The translations under genes and the position numbers were made by a program. Below, piece by piece: positions 34,950 to 43,551 of a DNA stretch of 64,000 bases (its first letter is position 1; the number at the start of each line of letters is the position of its first letter). The stretch comes from JAJRXC01 sp047639555. Lineage in GTDB: Bacteria > Actinomycetota > Acidimicrobiia > Acidimicrobiales > Aldehydirespiratoraceae. The notes under the pieces were generated by a model, which ran no database searches, was not told the origin of the DNA, and was given only the letters and a program-made list of their open reading frames with translations. The stretch covers positions 62,001 through 126,000 of the forward strand of contig JBLIOE010000005.1 in assembly GCA_047639555.1 (NCBI GenBank), given 5' to 3'.

Positions 34950-36491
34950 CTATTCCGCCGATGGCGGAGGCGGCGTGCCCGAACCGGTAGTGGCGGCGGC
35001 GGCGGTGTACGCCTCGACGTAGGCCGCTCGGGCCTCAGCCCGTTCCCGGTTCTTGGTCGTGAGCTTGCGGGTGGCCCAAGCGCCGATCAGGAGCAGCGGA
35101 ATGAACGGCAGGACGGCACCGAGGACCAGCAGCAGGATGCTGACAACTCGCACCATGGCATTCCAACCGCCGGAGAAGGAGTCGCCGAATCCGGGCAAAG
35201 GATCGTCAACATCGGTCGAGATGAAGACCGTGTCGACGCCGGTCAGTTCGGCGTTTTCCGTCGTCTCCGGAATCGCAGTAACTGTCACCGCGATCTGGAG
35301 TCCGTTCGATGCATCGACCCTCGAAATGAATCCTCCGTCGGCTTCGAGCTCAACGGAAGCAAGCAGCTCCTCGCCCGGCTGCAGTGCATCGAGCGTGCCG
35401 TCGCCCTCGACCGTGAAGTCGCCGACGCGGAGTCGGAATGGAGTGCTCTGAATGTCGATACTAGTGAGGACGTCTTCGCCGGTGTTGTGGATGTTGACGC
35501 AGAGCACCGCCTTGTCATCGGCGCCGATGCTGAGGTCGGACACGCCGGGGCATGCCTCGCCGCGATCATCGCCGAGCCAGGTGACAACTTCGAGGTCGGA
35601 CGTCTTGCGGTCGGGATTGAGCTCGACGATCGTCAGGTTGATCGTGGAGAGCGCGATCTGATCACCGATCGTTTCGCGTTGACCGCGAAGCCTTTCGAGA
35701 TTCGCCTGCCGGGTGGCGACCTCTTCTTCGAGCGTGAAGATCGTGTTGAGATCGTTGGCCGCGTCGAGCCGTTCTTGCACTCGGGCCACGCTGGACTCGG
35801 CCGCAGAAATTCGCGCGTCGAGATCGATCACCACGTCGGTGACATCGTCGGAGGTGGTGCTCTGGCTCACGAGGCCGACACCGTCGGTTTGGGTGAGGGC
35901 GGCGAGCAGGCCGTCGAACTGCAACGGCGGGACGCGGATGACGAGTTCGGCTCGCGGTTCGGGGTCGGTCTGTGTCTCTTGACCCCAGATGGCGCCGCCG
36001 TTGGCGAAGACGGTCGCGATGATGTCTTTGGTGGTCTGGGCGACGTCGGGTGCCTCGAGCACCACTTCGCCCGTCTTGATGATCTGGAGTCCGACAAACA
36101 ATGCCGTCGCGTCGGCGGGAATGGGTGTCTCTTCGCCCGGGTCCCGGGCGACGGCGCCGACCAGTGACTCGGCTCCTTCGCGCTCGACGGCCGAGTCGTA
36201 GTCGAGGCCCTCCTCGGATACGGCTGCAGGTTCGTCGGCGGGAGCGTCGTCGTCGGCCGACGTTTCGCTGTCGGGCTGCGACTCGTCGCCATCGCTGATA
36301 TCGGTCGGAGCGTCATTGGCGGGAGCGTCGTCGGCCGATACCACCCGCGGGTCGCTTGACGACTCGCTGGTGGCGCTGTCGGAGTCGCCGCCGCCGCAGG
36401 CTGCAAGCAGCAATGTGAATGCGACGAGCAACGCGACAAGCCGCGAGAGACCGAAACGAGGTTGGTGTTTGGTGGACAGGATCTGGGACAT
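34950..36491 (-). CDS. DUF4349-type lipoprotein with coiled coil and C-terminal membrane helix
   Basis: The 513-residue protein has a lipoprotein signal ending LLAAC (C32), then a Ser/Asp-rich linker of about 90 residues. The core matches DUF4349-like proteins: a beta-rich part, a coiled coil (about 255-300, with LDARISAAESSVARVQERL), and a return strand ending STINLTIVEL. A further extracellular domain with two Cys precedes a membrane helix near residues 450-475 and a basic cytoplasmic tail. The function of DUF4349 proteins is unknown. AGGGGGG lies eight bases before ATG 36491. Confidence 0.85.
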   Translation of the reverse strand: MSQILSTKHQPRFGLSRLVALLVAFTLLLAACGGGDSDSATSESSSDPRVVSADDAPANDAPTDISDGDESQPDSETSADDDAPADEPAAVSEEGLDYDSAVEREGAESLVGAVARDPGEETPIPADATALFVGLQIIKTGEVVLEAPDVAQTTKDIIATVFANGGAIWGQETQTDPEPRAELVIRVPPLQFDGLLAALTQTDGVGLVSQSTTSDDVTDVVIDLDARISAAESSVARVQERLDAANDLNTIFTLEEEVATRQANLERLRGQRETIGDQIALSTINLTIVELNPDRKTSDLEVVTWLGDDRGEACPGVSDLSIGADDKAVLCVNIHNTGEDVLTSIDIQSTPFRLRVGDFTVEGDGTLDALQPGEELLASVELEADGGFISRVDASNGLQIAVTVTAIPETTENAELTGVDTVFISTDVDDPLPGFGDSFSGGWNAMVRVVSILLLVLGAVLPFIPLLLIGAWATRKLTTKNRERAEARAAYVEAYTAAAATTGSGTPPPPSAE

Positions 36492-36671
36492 GGCAGGAAC
36501 CCCCCTGAGAGATGAAGCCGAGAGTTTGACGCACCCGGAGCGACTTGAGTTCCCGTGTCGCGAGAATGTGTGCGTTTCGTCATGCCGTCGTATTGTTCGA
36601 CATCTACCCATATGAACGGGGTTCGCCAGCAATCCGAGCACCGTTGTGACACAACATGACGGGAAAACTCG

Positions 36672-38906
36672 ATGAGTACCAGTCCGACCAAAGACCGCCG
36701 TATCCACATCCGTACATGTCATCTTTGCGAAGCGATGTGCGGCCTCGAAGTACACGTGGAAGCCGATGACGAAGGCCACGAATCGGTGAAGCTGATTCGG
36801 CCCAACCGCGACGATGTCTGGTCGAAGGGCTACATCTGTCCCAAGGGCACCACACTCGGGCACCTCCATCACGACCCGGATCGGCTGCGGGTGCCGATGA
36901 TCAAAGACGAGAACGGGGTCCATCAGGAGGCCACCTGGGACGAGGCGTTCGCTCGGGCGGAGGAATTGATGGCCGGCGTGATCGCCGAGCACGGCAAGGA
37001 AGCGGTCACCATCTACATCGGCAATCCGGCGGCCCACAACTATTCGATCTCGCGTTATACGGGCCTCATGATGGGCTTGGCGGCCTTGCCGGGCCCGATC
37101 TATTCAGCGGGCACCATCGACCAGTGGCCCAAGAACCTCACGTGCTGGACGATGTACGGCAATCAGTGGCGCATCCCGGCCCCCGATCTACCGAACACCA
37201 ACTTCATCGTGGTCATGGGGGCCAATCCGCACGCCAGCCAGGGGTCGCTCCTGGCGTGTCCGGATGTGCTCGGAGAGCTCGACCGCGTGCGCGAACGCGG
37301 CAAGGTGGTCGTCATCGACCCGCGCCGCACCGGCACCGTCGATCACGCCGATCAGTGGCTGCCGATCTTCCCGGGCACCGATGCGGCGCTGATGCTCGCC
37401 GTCGGCCATGTGCTCTTTGAGGAAGGCCTCGTCGACCTGGGGCATCTTCACGATCGGCTCAAGAACGTGGCGGAAGTCGAACGGGTCGCCAAGGAGTTCC
37501 CGCCCGAGCGGGTGGCTGCGACATGTGGTGTTTCGGCCGACGAGATCCGCACCCTCGCGCGTGAGTTCGCCGCGGCCGATAAGGCCGTCTGGTATGCCCG
37601 CATCGGCACGTGCAATCAGGAGTTCGGCACCTTGGCCTCGTGGCTGCCGGATGTGCTCAACGCGCTCACCGGCAACCTCGACACCGAGGGCGGACTGATG
37701 TGGGGGAAGCCGATTGCCTGGTCCGCCACGCTGAAGGACCGCGGTGAGCCGATCGAGTTTGGTCGCTTCCACAGCCGCGTTCGTGGAGCACCGGAAGTGA
37801 TGGGCCAGTTCCCGGTTTCGTGTATGGCCGAGGAAATCGCCGCGCCCGGCGAAGGCCAGCTGAAAGCCCTCGTGACGGTGGCCGGCAATCCGGTGATCTC
37901 GGCGCCCGAGGCCGACAAGCTCGACGAGGCGCTTCCGCTTCTCGACTGCATGATCTCGATCGACAACGCCCTCAACGAAACGACGCGCCACGCCGACGTC
38001 ATCTTCCCCGGGCTCTCGCCGCTTGAGCAGCCGCACTACGACGAGCTGTTGTGGGCATGGGCCGTGCGTTCGGCCGGAAAGTGGTCGCCCCCGCTCTTCG
38101 AGCCCGAAGACGGCCGACCGGGAGAATGGGAAGTCATGATCCGCGTCGGCGCAATGATGGGCGGCATTCCCCAGGAACACGTGGACATCAAAGCCATCGA
38201 CGATGGCTACTTCTCCGCTTTTGCCGAGATGGGCGGCGCCGACCCGGCGGTGGCCCTCGCCGCGTGCCCTGAGCCGGGCCCGGAGCGACTCAACGAAAAC
38301 GCCATCCGCACCGGCCCGTGGGGCGATCAGTACGGCGCCAACCCCGACGGCCTCACGCTCGACCACTTCAAGAACGCACCCAACGGCATCGACATGGGGC
38401 CGATGGTGCCACGTCTGGATGAGGTCGTGGCGCACGAAGACGGCATGGTCGATCTCGCGCCGCCCTACGTGATTGCCGACATCCCCCGGCTCACCGCGCG
38501 GCTCGACCGCGACCCCGACGGACTTCTGCTAATTAGCCGTCGCCACGTGCGTTCGAACAACTCCTGGATGCACAACATCAAGGTGTTGGTAAAGGGCAAG
38601 GACCGCTGCACCTTGCTGATCCATCCCGATGATGCGGCGCAGGCCGGTGTTGTTGATGGTGGGATCGCCCGCGTCAGTTCCGAAGCGGGTTCACTCGAAG
38701 TGCCGGTGGAAGTGAGCGACGAGATGCGCCCCGGTGTGGTGTCGCTGCCTCACGGCTGGGGTCACGACAAGCCGGGCACCCGGATGTCGGTGGCTCGCGA
38801 ACATGCCGGGGTGAACAACAATGTGCTCGCGCCGGGCACCTTTGTCGACGTGCCATCGGGCAACGCCGCCGTGAACGGCATTCCGGTCGAGGTGGTACCC
38901 GCCTAA
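36672..38906 (+). CDS. Molybdopterin-dependent oxidoreductase with [4Fe-4S] cluster, stand-alone
   Basis: The 744-residue enzyme belongs to the DMSO-reductase/formate-dehydrogenase superfamily. C16-x2-C19-x3-C23 and C56 (GYICPKG) bind an N-terminal [4Fe-4S] cluster, and later blocks (GNPAAHNYSISRY, VMGANPHASQGSLL, VIDPRRTGT, HADVIFPGLSPLEQP) bind the bis-MGD cofactor. The C-terminal cap has SRRHVRSNNSWMHN. There is no Tat signal, so it is cytoplasmic. No electron-transfer or membrane subunit gene adjoins it, so the partner and substrate are open. Confidence 0.92.
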   Translation: MSTSPTKDRRIHIRTCHLCEAMCGLEVHVEADDEGHESVKLIRPNRDDVWSKGYICPKGTTLGHLHHDPDRLRVPMIKDENGVHQEATWDEAFARAEELMAGVIAEHGKEAVTIYIGNPAAHNYSISRYTGLMMGLAALPGPIYSAGTIDQWPKNLTCWTMYGNQWRIPAPDLPNTNFIVVMGANPHASQGSLLACPDVLGELDRVRERGKVVVIDPRRTGTVDHADQWLPIFPGTDAALMLAVGHVLFEEGLVDLGHLHDRLKNVAEVERVAKEFPPERVAATCGVSADEIRTLAREFAAADKAVWYARIGTCNQEFGTLASWLPDVLNALTGNLDTEGGLMWGKPIAWSATLKDRGEPIEFGRFHSRVRGAPEVMGQFPVSCMAEEIAAPGEGQLKALVTVAGNPVISAPEADKLDEALPLLDCMISIDNALNETTRHADVIFPGLSPLEQPHYDELLWAWAVRSAGKWSPPLFEPEDGRPGEWEVMIRVGAMMGGIPQEHVDIKAIDDGYFSAFAEMGGADPAVALAACPEPGPERLNENAIRTGPWGDQYGANPDGLTLDHFKNAPNGIDMGPMVPRLDEVVAHEDGMVDLAPPYVIADIPRLTARLDRDPDGLLLISRRHVRSNNSWMHNIKVLVKGKDRCTLLIHPDDAAQAGVVDGGIARVSSEAGSLEVPVEVSDEMRPGVVSLPHGWGHDKPGTRMSVAREHAGVNNNVLAPGTFVDVPSGNAAVNGIPVEVVPA

Positions 38907-38914
38907 CCCGGCGG

Positions 38915-39085
38915 TCAGCCGCCCCGCATTCCGCCCTTGGCCTCTTCGCGGTCCATCTCGCGCTTCTTGTCGTCAGCATCGCGCACCCGTTCGGCCTCTG
39001 TGCCAAAGGTGGACTTCGGGCGTGGTTCGGGCGAACGGCCGTTCCCAAGCAAGGAGTCGATCTTGTTCTTCAGCCAGTCGAGCAT
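38915..39085 (-). CDS. Small charged protein, 56 residues
   Basis: A short protein starts MLDWLKNKIDSLLG, an amphipathic helix, then has a Pro/Arg linker, a very charged helix (about 33-50) and a glycine-rich end. TACGGT five bases before its ATG supports it as a real leaderless gene. No family is recognised. It ends 8 bases from the convergent molybdopterin enzyme gene. Confidence 0.6.
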   Translation of the reverse strand: MLDWLKNKIDSLLGNGRSPEPRPKSTFGTEAERVRDADDKKREMDREEAKGGMRGG

Positions 39086-39090
39086 GCCCA

Positions 39091-39096
39091 ACCGTA
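39091..39096 (-). promoter_or_regulatory. -10 box TACGGT for the 56-residue protein
   Basis: TACGGT on the minus strand ends five bases before the ATG at 39085. Confidence 0.45.
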
Positions 39097-39131
39097 GAGG
39101 ACGGGGGTGTTTGGGCGCGGTCGGGGTCGCG

Positions 39132-40325
39132 TCAGCGAATGATCGCGAGCGAATCCGCCGTTCGGGCAGGAGCGCCGATCGCCCCGAGGTCGAAGGCGTA
39201 GACCGACTGCGTGGCCGGGTCGAAGATCTGGAGCAGTGGTTCGGTGTCGCCGGGTTGGAACCATGCGGCGACGGCGCCGTCGGGCGACCAGGCAAGGTCG
39301 ATGGGGATGGCGACCGTGAGTTGGGTGACGTTCTGCGTCTCGGTCTCGTATAGCCGCGGCGGCTCGGTGGTCTGTGGGTCATCGGAGAGCAGCCATCGGC
39401 CGTTGGGCGAGAGCGAGATGTCTCGCCCATAGTGAGTGAAGTCGCTAGGGAGTTCTACCGCTTCGCCGGTCTCTCGGTCGACGAGAAGGTTCACACAGTC
39501 GAGCGGCTCGGCACAGCGCACCTCGACATGGTGGGTGGGTGTAGCTGCCACAATCAGACCGTCGCTGAGCTGCTCGAGCCGCCCCGGCTTCGCCAAGTAG
39601 GACGTTCCCGCCGCAGAAGTAACGATGACCCCAAAGTTGTCGACGGGTAGAAGCGTCGATCCGGCGGGCAGGTCGATACCGCTGAGCAAGAGGGCGGTAC
39701 CCGTGATGAGGAGCTTTCTGACCACACCGTCGGGGTCGGCGACGGCCGCGAATCCGCCCTTGCCGTCGGGCACTAATCGTCCGCTGGTCGACAGCACGAC
39801 GGCCTCACTTGGCCGCAGGGTCAGGCCGATGGTGCGTCCTCCATCGTGAAGGAGTTCGTAACCCTCGGTGGCCGCGAAGTAGGAGTTGGAGCCCCCGATA
39901 CGGGTGGGCACTTCGAGCACCGGAAGCGCAGCCCGTGGGTCGATGACGATCACCGCGCCGGTGGTCAGGTAGGCGAACCGGTGTTGTTGGAGGAGTTCGG
40001 TGAGTTCACTGGCGGTTGGAGCCACGACTTCACCGAGGGGATCGCTTCTGCTCAGCGTGTCATCGGCACCGGGAGTGTCCACGAAGTCATCGACCGAAGC
40101 CGAGGGGTCGGGTTCGGAAACCGGGTCAGGTTCGGAATTGTCTCGACTGAGTAAAGCGACGATTGCGATCACGACAAACAAGGCCACCGCAGCGCTCGCG
40201 AACAACGAAGGGCGAGAGCCGCCCGGGCCGGAGGACGCCGGTGTCGTTGCCGTATGCGTGTGGTCGTCGTGGCCGAGGTCAAGAACGGGCAACGATTGGC
40301 CACAGACCGTGCATCGATCGTGCAT
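39132..40325 (-). CDS. Membrane-anchored protein with zinc-ribbon-like start and beta-propeller-like domain
   Basis: The 397-residue protein starts MHDRCTVCGQSLP, half of a zinc-ribbon-like motif followed by a His/Asp-rich segment. One membrane helix follows (about 38-58, LFASAAVALFVVIAIVALL). The rest is an extracytoplasmic, strand-rich domain with repeats such as SLSPNGRWLL and AWSPDGAVAAWF, as in WD40/TolB-like propellers. The function is unknown; it could be a sensor or scaffold. No clear promoter box precedes ATG 40325. Confidence 0.7.
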   Translation of the reverse strand: MHDRCTVCGQSLPVLDLGHDDHTHTATTPASSGPGGSRPSLFASAAVALFVVIAIVALLSRDNSEPDPVSEPDPSASVDDFVDTPGADDTLSRSDPLGEVVAPTASELTELLQQHRFAYLTTGAVIVIDPRAALPVLEVPTRIGGSNSYFAATEGYELLHDGGRTIGLTLRPSEAVVLSTSGRLVPDGKGGFAAVADPDGVVRKLLITGTALLLSGIDLPAGSTLLPVDNFGVIVTSAAGTSYLAKPGRLEQLSDGLIVAATPTHHVEVRCAEPLDCVNLLVDRETGEAVELPSDFTHYGRDISLSPNGRWLLSDDPQTTEPPRLYETETQNVTQLTVAIPIDLAWSPDGAVAAWFQPGDTEPLLQIFDPATQSVYAFDLGAIGAPARTADSLAIIR

Positions 40326-40423
40326 CAAGGACTCAGCCCAAGCCAGTGCTCTCTGTCGTGCTCGGCGTCGGCCATCAACACGTTGTATCACCGCGCCGGC
40401 CTTGAGAGCTGGGCGTGGTCGCG

Positions 40424-41161
40424 CTATTCGGTGTGGACGACCTTGAACGATTCCACGGCCCGGCCCTCGAAGCCCGCCATCGCGGCATTGCCGTGGGCCC
40501 ATTCGCGAATCATCGTGGGCAGACCGTCAGCCCGATCATCGTTCTGCGAGTGGTGGGCGATGAGCGCTTCGATCTTGCGGTCGATCGAGTCGGTGATGTC
40601 GACATGGAGATTGTTGTCGTTGCCGGCCATGAGCCACACGCGGGGCACGGCATGGGGTGCGTGTCCCTCGTTGAGTAGCTCAGGGAACGAATGACCATTG
40701 CGGGCGTCGGGGTAGACGGCACAGACCGTGGCCTCGCCCGCGGCCAGGTGATCGGGATGGGCGGCATAGATTCGTTCGAGGTTGCGCACCGGTGTTTGGG
40801 TGATCACCAGGTCGGGCTGGACGATACGAATCAGTCGCGAGATCGCTTTACGGAGCTCAAGGTTCGCCACGAGATGCCCGTCGGGGAACCCCAACCAGTG
40901 CAGTTCGCTGACGCCCACGATCGCCGCCGCCGCGGCCTGTTCGCTTTGTCGGATTTCGGTCAGTTCCTCGGGCGAGAGGTGTGCGGGCTCGCCGGCCTGG
41001 CCGCTGGTGACGAGGCCGTAGACAACCTCAACGCCGTGATCGGTGAGCATTGCGACAGTGCCGGCCGCGCCAAAGTCGATGTCGTCGGGGTGCGCGACGA
41101 TGAGCAACGCTTTGGTCGGCACGAAGTTGTCATCGGAGTGAAGGAGGTCAGCGAGCGCCAT
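40424..41161 (-). CDS. PIG-L/LmbE family zinc deacetylase
   Basis: The 245-residue enzyme has the diagnostic AHPDD motif (A23-H24-P25-D26-D27) and a later HPDHLAAG, giving zinc ligands and the catalytic Asp. Relatives de-N-acetylate GlcNAc-containing small molecules, such as MshB in mycothiol and bacillithiol-type pathways or Mca amidases. No other mycothiol gene adjoins, so the substrate is unclear. ATG 41161 has TAGGCT six bases upstream; a GTG one codon earlier is the alternative. Confidence 0.9.
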   Translation of the reverse strand: MALADLLHSDDNFVPTKALLIVAHPDDIDFGAAGTVAMLTDHGVEVVYGLVTSGQAGEPAHLSPEELTEIRQSEQAAAAAIVGVSELHWLGFPDGHLVANLELRKAISRLIRIVQPDLVITQTPVRNLERIYAAHPDHLAAGEATVCAVYPDARNGHSFPELLNEGHAPHAVPRVWLMAGNDNNLHVDITDSIDRKIEALIAHHSQNDDRADGLPTMIREWAHGNAAMAGFEGRAVESFKVVHTE

Positions 41162-41167
41162 CACGCC

Positions 41168-41173
41168 AGCCTA
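41168..41173 (-). promoter_or_regulatory. -10 box TAGGCT for the PIG-L gene
   Basis: TAGGCT on the minus strand ends six bases before ATG 41161, identical in sequence to the nuoA operon -10 box. Confidence 0.6.
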
Positions 41174-41182
41174 CGGAACCCG

Positions 41183-42538
41183 CTACAGCGGCACGCCGTC
41201 GCTGATCAGGTCTTGTTCGCTGTCGTCCCAGAAGTAGAGGTAGACGGCGTTGCCACCGTCGGCCTTGCCGGGCTCGAATGAGGTTGGTCCGCTCCCGGGA
41301 AGGTCGAACTCGCCGAGGGCGTAGGCGCCCGCCACAAACGTGGCGTAGGTGAGTTCTGGTCCGGCTGCCGCCGCGATTCGAGCGAACAGCTCTACTTCTT
41401 GGCAGGCGGCATAGACCGAGACAAGATTCTCCGGTTCGTCCGGCGGACGGGTGTACGGGTTGAAGATCTCAAGGCCGGGGTTGGCCCCCTCGATGAGTTC
41501 CACACACTTCTGAATCTCCGGGTCGTCCCACCAGATTCGCTGCTCGGCGATGCCGCCCAGCACCGCGCCCTCGAGCACGCTGAGATCCCGGACCGTTTCG
41601 TCGCGGATATAGCCACGGGCGGTATTGAGGGCGTTGCCAACGATTCGCGGCCGGTAGTCGATCAGTTCGAGACCGCGTAGGACATTGAGGATCACGCCGT
41701 CGACCGTCAGGACGGTATCGACGCCGTCGACGCGGAACCGCTCTGACATCGTTTCGACGAGCGGGTTGATCACGAGCGGGTCGTTGCTTGAGGTGTCGAG
41801 GACGGCCTCGCTGGCGATTCCTATTCCGGCGGCAGCAAGAATCGGCTTCACGACATCATCGAGCACGGCCTGGTCAGCTCCCGAAACGACAACGCCGAGG
41901 GTTGCGTCGTCGAATTCGCCACCGGCGATGAGCGCGGCGACCGTGGCACCCGCTTCGCGTTCGGACGATATTCCCGGCGTGAACCATGGGGCCGTGGCGC
42001 GGGCGGCACGATTGCTGTTCACGACACCACCAACAAACGCCATGTCGCTCAGTTCGACGTAACACAGCACCTGGTCTTCGAACGGTCGGCCGACGACGGC
42101 GAACAGTTCGTGGTCGTCGACCAGGGTGACGCAAGCGTTGTCGGCCGCGATTGGATCGATTGGGTTGACCCCGATTACGACGGTTTCGATCTGGCGCCCG
42201 TTGATGCCGCCTTCGTCATTGATGGCATCGACTACCAGTTGGTACGCGTCGCCGTAGTCGCCGTGGTCGATGTTGATGAGGTCTCGAATCGCTTCGAGAT
42301 CGGGATAGAGCAAACCGATCCGAATCGTGTCGGGCGTGACGCCTTGATACGAGGCGGTGAGCTCCACCGGGTCAGGGTCGCCCTCGTCGGCCGGTTCCGC
42401 CACTGGCTCCTCGCCGTCGTTGTTGGTCACCTCCGCTGGTGATGGATTGAGGTTCGGCTCCTCGGAGGTGTCGTTGTCGGGCCCGCAACTCACCGCGATG
42501 AGAGCGAATATGGCGAGAAGGAATACGAAGCGGCGCAC
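41183..42538 (-). CDS. Periplasmic-binding lipoprotein, branched-chain amino acid type
   Basis: The 451-residue protein has a signal peptide with a lipobox (LIAVSC, C18), a Pro/Glu/Asp-rich linker, then a type I periplasmic-binding fold (IRIGLLYPDLEAIRDL, AYQLVVDAINDEGGINGRQIE, FAVVGRP) as in LivJ-type ABC transporter receptors. No permease or ATPase genes are adjacent, so it may serve a distant transporter or act as a sensor. The GTG start has GAGG seven bases upstream. Confidence 0.87.
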   Translation of the reverse strand: MRRFVFLLAIFALIAVSCGPDNDTSEEPNLNPSPAEVTNNDGEEPVAEPADEGDPDPVELTASYQGVTPDTIRIGLLYPDLEAIRDLINIDHGDYGDAYQLVVDAINDEGGINGRQIETVVIGVNPIDPIAADNACVTLVDDHELFAVVGRPFEDQVLCYVELSDMAFVGGVVNSNRAARATAPWFTPGISSEREAGATVAALIAGGEFDDATLGVVVSGADQAVLDDVVKPILAAAGIGIASEAVLDTSSNDPLVINPLVETMSERFRVDGVDTVLTVDGVILNVLRGLELIDYRPRIVGNALNTARGYIRDETVRDLSVLEGAVLGGIAEQRIWWDDPEIQKCVELIEGANPGLEIFNPYTRPPDEPENLVSVYAACQEVELFARIAAAAGPELTYATFVAGAYALGEFDLPGSGPTSFEPGKADGGNAVYLYFWDDSEQDLISDGVPL

Positions 42539-42735
42539 GAGTTGACCTCAGGTTCGACAGTGCCGCACTGTATTCCCGCACCGGTCCCAGAGCGAGACGC
42601 CGCGGGTGAGCGGTCAGGCGGCGACATGGCATCGATCTCAAAGAATCTGAGGTGGGAGATGTGCGGCAGAGTCAGAACGCTGTTGGTTCCGAACCCGAGA
42701 TCGTGCGTGACGACGCCGTCGACCTTTGGGTCGGG

Positions 42736-43524
42736 TCAGACGTCGGGGATGCCCATATCGAGGTTGCTGCCGGTGATGCCGCCGTCGACGCCGAGGAACT
42801 GGCCGGTTGTGTAAGCGGCGGCGGGGCAGGCGAAGTAGAGGGCCGCGGCTGCGATCTCTTCGGGGAGCCCGAGGCGGCCCAGCGGGGTGGCATCGTTCAT
42901 GGCCTGCTCGAGCTCGGGTGTTTGCAACACGATGTCGAGCGCGGAGGTAGCGATCGATCCTGGGCAGACCGCGTTGACTCGAATTTTAGGCGCCAGGTCC
43001 TGCGCCAGCGCTCGGGTGAGATGGATCAGCGCGGCCTTGGCCGTGCCGTAGGCGGCGAAGCCGCGGCTGGCGAACAGGCCGGCCGTTGAGGCGATGTTGA
43101 CGATATTGGCGCCGGGTCGATCGATCATGTGGGGGACGGCGAGCTGGGTCAGATTGAAACTTGTGGTGACGTTCCAGCGCATGGCGCCGTCGAACGCCTT
43201 CTCGCTGGTGTCCATGAACGCTTGCGGCATCGAGCCGCCCACATTGTTTACGACGACATCGATTCCGCCGCACTCCGCGACCGCAGCATCGACGAGTGTG
43301 GCCAGGCCTTCGCGCTGCGAGAGATCACCCGCGATCGGTATTGCCGTGCCGCCCGCGTCGCGAATTGTGGCGGCAACCACGTCGAGTTGTTGGGCTGTAC
43401 GCGCGCCGATCACAACGGTTGCACCGGCCTCCGCGAGGGCGATTGCGGTAGCGGCACCGATGCCTCGTCCGGCGCCGGTGACGATGGCCATCTTGTCATC
43501 AAGTCGAAATTGGTCGAGTCCCAT
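42736..43524 (-). CDS. Short-chain dehydrogenase/reductase (SDR)
   Basis: The 262-residue classical SDR has TGAGRGIG (16-23) for NAD(P), NNVGG (93-97), and the catalytic S146-Y159-K163 set. The end GGITGSN is typical of the FabG-like subgroup. Substrate specificity cannot be read from sequence. ATG 43524 follows a TACGGT box by eight bases. It is divergent from the HD-domain gene, with start codons only 27 bases apart. The 197 bases downstream of its stop (42539-42735) show no gene. Confidence 0.92.
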   Translation of the reverse strand: MGLDQFRLDDKMAIVTGAGRGIGAATAIALAEAGATVVIGARTAQQLDVVAATIRDAGGTAIPIAGDLSQREGLATLVDAAVAECGGIDVVVNNVGGSMPQAFMDTSEKAFDGAMRWNVTTSFNLTQLAVPHMIDRPGANIVNIASTAGLFASRGFAAYGTAKAALIHLTRALAQDLAPKIRVNAVCPGSIATSALDIVLQTPELEQAMNDATPLGRLGLPEEIAAAALYFACPAAAYTTGQFLGVDGGITGSNLDMGIPDV

Positions 43525-43532
43525 GCGATGGG

Positions 43533-43538
43533 ACCGTA
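43533..43538 (-). promoter_or_regulatory. -10 box TACGGT for the SDR gene, overlapping a divergent -10
   Basis: TACGGT on the minus strand ends eight bases before ATG 43524. Its TA pair (43537-43538) is also the TA of the plus-strand TAGACT box at 43537-43542. Confidence 0.55.
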
Positions 43539-43542
43539 GACT
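43537..43542 (+). promoter_or_regulatory. -10 box TAGACT for the HD-domain gene, overlapping a divergent -10
   Basis: TAGACT ends nine bases before ATG 43552. It shares two bases with the divergent SDR box, so RNA polymerase could hardly occupy both promoters at once. Confidence 0.55.
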
Positions 43543-43551
43543 TTCGGGGCG

